DNA from: Anaerolineaceae bacterium
GTDB taxonomy: Bacteria; Chloroflexota; Anaerolineae; Anaerolineales; Anaerolineaceae
Length of the DNA: 7,847 bases
Assembly (NCBI GenBank): GCA_003532515.1
Contig: DOEX01000138.1
Location: forward strand, 1 to 7,847
Reading direction: 5' to 3'
A program made the translations under genes and the position numbers. Shown here one piece after another: positions 4,368-7,847 of the stretch; the stretch's first letter is position 1; every line of letters starts with the position of its first letter. Under the pieces are notes generated by a model, which ran no database searches, had not been told where the DNA came from, and saw only the letters and a program-made list of their open reading frames with translations.

Positions 4368-5234
4368 CTAAACTGTATCTATAAAAGTTTTTTCCACCCG
4401 GTTGAATATTACAACACCAATAAACAATACTACTAGCATAAAGGCAAATGAATAGCCAAGTCCCAGCCAGGAAGCTTGCCCTGCGCCAAGGAAACCTGCC
4501 CGGAAGGTCTCGATGATGGGGGAGATCGGGTTGATATCCGCCAGCCAACGAAAACGCTCTGGAATGGTAGAGACGGGATAAATCACAGGGGTGGCGTACA
4601 TCCATAAGCCGACACCAAAACCCACAAGGTAACTCAGATCGCGATACTTGGTGGTGAGGGAGGAGATGATGATGCCAAAACCCAATCCCAAACCTGCCAT
4701 TAAGAGAATAAGAAGTGGGAGTGTGAACGCCCAAGTTGTAAAAAATACGGCTGAACCTCTCAAATAAAAATACAAGAAGAAACCGAGGAAGAATACGAGT
4801 TGAATCGCAAAACTGATCAGGTTTGAGATGACGATTGAAATGGGTGTGACAAGGCGCGGAAAGTAGACCTTTCCGAAAATGCCCGCGTTGGATGTAAAGG
4901 TGGTTGAAGTGCCATTGAGGCAGCCAGAAAAGTAGTGCCACATGACCGTTCCGGACATATAGAAGAGCATCTGGGGCAGACCGTCGGTGGGCAGCCGGGC
5001 GATCTGACCAAAAATCACAGTGTTAATCAGGGAGGTAAAGAGAGGCTGGATGATGAACCACAGCGGTCCCAGGATGGTTTGTTTGTAGCGTGAAACGAAG
5101 TCACGCCGGACGAAGAGGGCGATCAGGTCGCGGTAGTGCCAGACCTCACGTAGCTGCAGATCCCACCATTTTTTGCGGGGGGAAATGATGAGATCCCAGG
5201 ATTCATTTTCAGTTGTGGTTTGAGTTTGGGTCAT
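4368..5234 (-). CDS. wzm: ABC-2 type polysaccharide exporter permease (Wzm/TagG-like)
   Basis: The membrane channel subunit of an ABC transporter that moves a finished, lipid-linked polysaccharide across the inner membrane. The 288-aa protein starts with the cytoplasmic leader SWDLIISPRKKWWDLQLREVW (12-32), then VRRDF and the family motif YKQTILGPLW (50-59). About six membrane helices follow, then the typical late motif NPISPIIETFR and a short tail ending VEKTFIDTV. Length and order are normal. It starts at ATG 5234, with no clear Shine-Dalgarno and a 130-nt gap to the remnant ORF upstream. It needs a Wzt ATPase, usually encoded next to it; none is present downstream, where the heptamer cassette lies 25 nt past the stop. 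Its first ~27 codons recur as two broken copies at 2643-2727 and 5364-5462. Confidence 0.93.
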   Translation of the reverse strand: MTQTQTTTENESWDLIISPRKKWWDLQLREVWHYRDLIALFVRRDFVSRYKQTILGPLWFIIQPLFTSLINTVIFGQIARLPTDGLPQMLFYMSGTVMWHYFSGCLNGTSTTFTSNAGIFGKVYFPRLVTPISIVISNLISFAIQLVFFLGFFLYFYLRGSAVFFTTWAFTLPLLILLMAGLGLGFGIIISSLTTKYRDLSYLVGFGVGLWMYATPVIYPVSTIPERFRWLADINPISPIIETFRAGFLGAGQASWLGLGYSFAFMLVVLFIGVVIFNRVEKTFIDTV

Positions 5235-5330
5235 ATAGTTTAGAGTTTCTGAATTCGGTTATAGATGTTGATAAGTCGATCAAGTATTTCTTGGACAAAA
5301 CGGAGACATTAAGAGACCCTCACCCTTTAT

Positions 5331-5367
5331 CCCTCCCCCTTCGCCAAAAGAGGCTGGGGAGGGCTAG
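5331..5367. repeat. GC-rich REP-like palindrome
   Basis: CCCTCCCC (5331-5338) and GGGGAGGG (5356-5363) are perfect 8-bp arms; an inner GCC/GGC pair (5343-5345, 5352-5354) extends the fold. The flank CCCTCACCC (5318-5326) resembles REP-type elements seen in many genomes. The TAG ending the wzm remnant ORF lies in its right edge, so the element marks the breakpoint. Part of it recurs at 2619-2646. Confidence 0.7.
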
Positions 5368-5462
5368 AAGAGTTGCAGATCGTACCATTTTTTGCAGGGG
5401 GTGATGACCAGATCCCACTGTTCTTGTTCAATTTCTTGTGATTGTTTTATAGAATTATCCAT
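5364..5462 (-). pseudogene. Truncated wzm 5' fragment, 32-codon open frame (copy 2)
   Basis: Starting at ATG 5462, it encodes a 32-aa peptide that begins MDNSIKQSQEIEQEQ and continues WDLVITPCKKWYDLQLF, then stops at a TAG (5364-5366) inside the REP-like element. It matches wzm residues 13-28 and ends at the same codon as copy 1. The start overlaps the stop of the upstream acyltransferase in the 8-nt string ATGGATAA, an arrangement usual for translationally coupled operon genes, so it is likely translated. The Arg in the TPR(K)K leader is Cys here. Most likely it is the stump of an earlier wzm in this operon; a retained short peptide cannot be excluded. Confidence 0.75.
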
Positions 5463-6084
5463 GTTTCAGCAATTCACCTGTGGTGTAATTCGTATTGTTG
5501 ATATATCCCGCTGAGCCTTCGTAGGAGATCACTTTTCCTGGTATCCCCACAACCACGCCGTTCTCGGGGAAATCTTTGGTGACTACGCAGTTGGCACCGA
5601 CGGCAGCGTTATTCCCTATGGCAATTTTTCCAAAGATTTTTGCGCCAGGACCAATATAGACATTATCCCCAATCACCGGCACACCCGCGCGCTCTCCCCG
5701 GCGGCTAACGCCAATCGTGACTTGTTGAGAAAGGTTGCAATTTTTGCCAATGATCACCTGCTCGTTAACCACTATGCCACCTTCATGCCTGATATAGAGA
5801 CCAGGACCAACTTGGGTTTTGTAGGAAATGGCGATTCCAAAGCGTATCTGTTGATGGCGATTGATAAGCCAGGCACAGGGAAAGAGCAAGACGCGCGAGA
5901 TGGCATTCGCGTGAACCACAGCGCACCAACGCATCCAGACTGTGTATCGGAATCCAAGGGAAAGGAAATAATGAAAGAGGAAGGCTCCCAGGCTGGTCTT
6001 GCCGGCATAGCGGTAAAGGTCAGCCTTGATCAATTTCAGGAAGTTATGGTAACTCAAAACGGTTTTCCTCAACCCCTCTAACAT
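5455..6084 (-). CDS. CysE-like hexapeptide acyltransferase (polysaccharide O-acetyltransferase)
   Basis: A 209-aa protein of the serine-acetyltransferase-like beta-helix group. The N-terminal helical part (1-80, with LIKADLYRYAG) precedes the helix coils: GPGLYIRHEGGIVVN (H100), IGKNCNLSQQVTIG, VIGDNVYIGPGAKIFGKI, IGNNAAVGANCVVTKDFPENGVVVGIPGKVI. H100 aligns with the catalytic His of CysE. However, the residue 15 before it (Asp143 in E. coli CysE) is Ala85, and the one just before it (Asp157) is Arg99, so serine is an unlikely acceptor; acetylation of a glycan or nucleotide sugar fits the locus better. I start it at ATG 6084, which overlaps the ligase gene by 41 nt and suggests coupling. TTG 6099 and TTG 6057 (GAGG upstream) are alternatives. 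The stop overlaps the wzm remnant start. Confidence 0.88.
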   Translation of the reverse strand: MLEGLRKTVLSYHNFLKLIKADLYRYAGKTSLGAFLFHYFLSLGFRYTVWMRWCAVVHANAISRVLLFPCAWLINRHQQIRFGIAISYKTQVGPGLYIRHEGGIVVNEQVIIGKNCNLSQQVTIGVSRRGERAGVPVIGDNVYIGPGAKIFGKIAIGNNAAVGANCVVTKDFPENGVVVGIPGKVISYEGSAGYINNTNYTTGELLKHG

Positions 6085-7621
6085 AACGAAACCCAACAAA
6101 CATACCCAAGGTTATTGCCAGGATCAGAGCCAGCACCATACTATTATTTACCAACGCTAAGGAAACCAAGGATATAAGCAACCAGAAGACCAACAGCGCC
6201 GCAGCTTGTTTTCGAGCTTGTTTTGTTTTCACCTGGTTTTGTCCACTGGTTTGGTCTTTATCTTGATATGCCTGGTAGGAAAGCTCAGAGGAAATCAAGC
6301 AATGGTCATGGACATACAGAGCAGACGCACAGCCCAGAAAGACCCAAAAAATTATCTCGAGGTTTCTTCCCAAGGTGAAAGCATCGAAAAGACCAAAGAC
6401 AAGAAAAGCGACAACACCACAAGCAAGACCAAGAGCAAGGACGCGATTTATAGTCCTCACATGCTTAAGAGCCTTCCAGGACATTGCTCCAAAGCCACCA
6501 AGCAATGTGGAATAAATGAGCACACCGGGCAGACCAACTTCAACCGCTATTGAAAGCAAGGTATTTTGAGCATGAAAAACAACAGCAGCAGCAGACGGCA
6601 AGACAATTGAGGCAAAATAAAGCCGGTAGGCTTCGCCAAATGCCCCTAATCCGATCCCCGTTAGCGGAAAATCGCGCAGAATGATGAGTGCTTTGCTCCA
6701 GATTTCCATACGACCGGGCAGAGTAGCTTCCTGACTGGTATCCAGAAGTGATAGCAGTTGAAGCAGATTGCCATCCGCTCGTTGAAATAATACTAGAAGA
6801 AATCCTGTCGCCAGAGGCAGGAGAAGCCAAAGAAATCGCTTTTCTTTGAGGACACAGAGCAAGAAAATCCCGGCTGCGCAACCCAACCAGGCACCTCTAG
6901 ATTGGGTCAGGAAGAGCATTCCCAGGCAAAACGTAAAGCAAAGAAAGACGATCCCTTTATAAACAAATTCAGGTAAGACTGAAAGTTTTGCGTAATGTGA
7001 TTTCAATCTTCCAAAGGCACCTTTGTCCCAGAGCAAACTTAACAAAAGCGCAGGAAAAAAAGTGAGGACCCCACCGATCGTGTTTTTGTTGATCTTCTCG
7101 ACTCCTAACTTGCCTACAAGTGCAGGAAGCCGTGCATATATGCGATCAAAAAGAGCATGATTACCGATTGGCCAATCTGTTCCGAAGAGCCCGAGCACAG
7201 CCACAATGAAGCACAGCAAGACGAGGAAAAATATCATCCATGGCAGCCGCTGGCGGTAGCGAAAGAAAGCCCCGATTATTGAATAGACTGAGATCCCAAT
7301 AATCAATCCTGAAAGCTTCGGGAGGAAAAGGTCCTTGAAAGGTGCGAAGACAATTCCTAAGGAAGCAATGATTAATAAACCAAGAATTGGGAGATCGAGT
7401 GGGGCTGAAGACCCAAGCCGGTGCGATTTTAACCAATAAATGAGCCAGGCTACAAGCAAAGGGATTAAGAAAACAATACTTACAGGCAGTTCCATCATCA
7501 AGATTGCATAAACCAAAGCACACAAAATGGCCAGCGCAATCAGGAGGAAATCTGAGGTGGATAAGGGTATAGGGCGTGCTAAAATTCTTTTTGAAGTTAA
7601 TGAAGCTGATTTTGAGGGCAT
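6044..7621 (-). CDS. O-antigen ligase / polymerase family membrane protein (Wzy_C domain)
   Basis: A 525-aa inner-membrane protein with about 12 hydrophobic segments, of the WaaL/Wzy family that transfers or polymerises undecaprenyl-linked glycans on the periplasmic face. Family marks are LTQSRGAWLG (238-247), GRMEIWSKALIILRDFPLTG (303-322, the usual start of the large periplasmic loop region) and FHAQNTLLSIAVEVGLPG (349-366), with the conserved His350. A Gln/Lys-rich cytoplasmic linker (about 451-472) separates two further helices at the C-terminus. It starts at ATG 7621, one base after the TGA of the upstream TPR gene (TGA-T-ATG). No Shine-Dalgarno is present, so translation is probably coupled. 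Ligase and polymerase cannot be separated by sequence alone. Confidence 0.9.
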   Translation of the reverse strand: MPSKSASLTSKRILARPIPLSTSDFLLIALAILCALVYAILMMELPVSIVFLIPLLVAWLIYWLKSHRLGSSAPLDLPILGLLIIASLGIVFAPFKDLFLPKLSGLIIGISVYSIIGAFFRYRQRLPWMIFFLVLLCFIVAVLGLFGTDWPIGNHALFDRIYARLPALVGKLGVEKINKNTIGGVLTFFPALLLSLLWDKGAFGRLKSHYAKLSVLPEFVYKGIVFLCFTFCLGMLFLTQSRGAWLGCAAGIFLLCVLKEKRFLWLLLPLATGFLLVLFQRADGNLLQLLSLLDTSQEATLPGRMEIWSKALIILRDFPLTGIGLGAFGEAYRLYFASIVLPSAAAVVFHAQNTLLSIAVEVGLPGVLIYSTLLGGFGAMSWKALKHVRTINRVLALGLACGVVAFLVFGLFDAFTLGRNLEIIFWVFLGCASALYVHDHCLISSELSYQAYQDKDQTSGQNQVKTKQARKQAAALLVFWLLISLVSLALVNNSMVLALILAITLGMFVGFRYVRGVEENRFELP

Positions 7622-7622
7622 A

Positions 7623-7847
7623 TCAGGGTTTCGGATTCAATTCACCGATCAAGCGGTCCACAGCCTGAAGGGCGGTAGAGTCACCTGGGCTAACGAGAAG
7701 TAGGTTTTGGTAAGTTAATAGAGCGTTCTCAATATCTCCTGTCTTCTCATACGATTGCGCCAGGAGAGTATAACCATAGGGTTCGTCTGGTAAGAGTGAA
7801 ATCATCTTCTGAAAGCATTCGATGGCTTTTTCTGGCATATTCATTTG
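7623..7847 (-). CDS. TPR-repeat protein, C-terminal part only
   Basis: The frame is open to the right edge (codon CAA at 7845-7847 precedes the ATG at 7844), so this is the tail of a longer protein. The visible 74 residues hold two tetratricopeptide repeats: a unit ending ALECFQ-like AIECFQKMISLLPDEP, then YGYTLLAQSYEKTGDIENALLTYQNLLLVSPGD and a capping helix. TPRs bind other proteins; next to a ligase/polymerase gene this may be an assembly or scaffolding partner, but that is inference. Its stop is one base before the ligase start, so the two are in one operon. Confidence 0.8.
   Translation of the reverse strand, partial: QMNMPEKAIECFQKMISLLPDEPYGYTLLAQSYEKTGDIENALLTYQNLLLVSPGDSTALQAVDRLIGELNPKP

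Noticed and set aside
5235..5300. Promoter for wzm (TTGATC followed by TATAAC)
   Set aside because: The spacing is only 14 nt and no better pair was found, so I do not claim a promoter there.
5722..6081. 119-codon + strand frame over the CysE-like gene
   Set aside because: The opposite strand codes for a clear beta-helix acyltransferase; this frame shows no known family pattern.
6206..6553. 115-codon + strand frame over the ligase gene
   Set aside because: Shadow of the membrane protein gene; its lysine/serine-rich text is what antisense to hydrophobic codons gives.

Overview
The window is part of a cell-surface polysaccharide (capsule, exopolysaccharide or O-antigen type) locus from a bacterium of moderate GC content. 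The protein families and the wording of the Wzm and ligase proteins resemble those I associate with Chloroflexota (Anaerolineae-like). That placement is a guess from protein style; no RNA gene or other taxonomic marker is present.

Layout. On the + strand (1-2295) lies the 3' part of a polysaccharide co-polymerase fused to a tyrosine kinase (Wzc/CpsCD type), followed by a low-molecular-weight tyrosine phosphatase. Together they form the usual kinase/phosphatase switch for chain length and export. Everything else is on the - strand and converges on this pair. In transcription order it is: the C-terminal end of a TPR protein (from the right edge), an O-antigen ligase/polymerase-type membrane protein, a CysE-like acyltransferase, a 32-codon remnant of a wzm gene, a complete wzm-like ABC-2 permease, a small four-helix-bundle protein (23S rRNA intervening-sequence protein family), and a left-handed beta-helix acyltransferase with an added C-terminal zinc ribbon. 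The first three genes abut or overlap and look like one transcription unit. The beta-helix/zinc-ribbon gene has its own promoter, with a palindromic operator and a strong ribosome binding site.

How they could work together. The acyltransferases would modify a glycan or a nucleotide-sugar precursor, Wzm would be the export channel, the ligase/polymerase would join or extend chains, and the kinase/phosphatase pair would control length and export. No glycosyltransferase and no Wzt ATPase lie inside the window, so the pathway is incomplete here.

Most unusual parts. (1) The four-helix-bundle gene sits inside arrays of degenerate 7-bp repeats (core GGTAG). These arrays have opposing orientation at the outer ends and a 13-nt near-perfect inverted repeat, so the unit looks like a ~610-bp single-gene cassette next to wzm. 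(2) The first ~27 codons of wzm occur three times: once in the intact gene and twice as fragments. Both fragments break at the same codon and join the same GC-rich REP-like sequence. (3) The promoter of the zinc-ribbon acyltransferase carries a GAAC-N4-GTTC palindrome, the form of the Gram-positive LexA/DinR box, directly against its -10 element.

The 662-bp stretch 2296-2957 between the convergent units holds no convincing gene. It contains a 13-bp hairpin, one wzm fragment with half of the REP-like element, and a short heptamer array.
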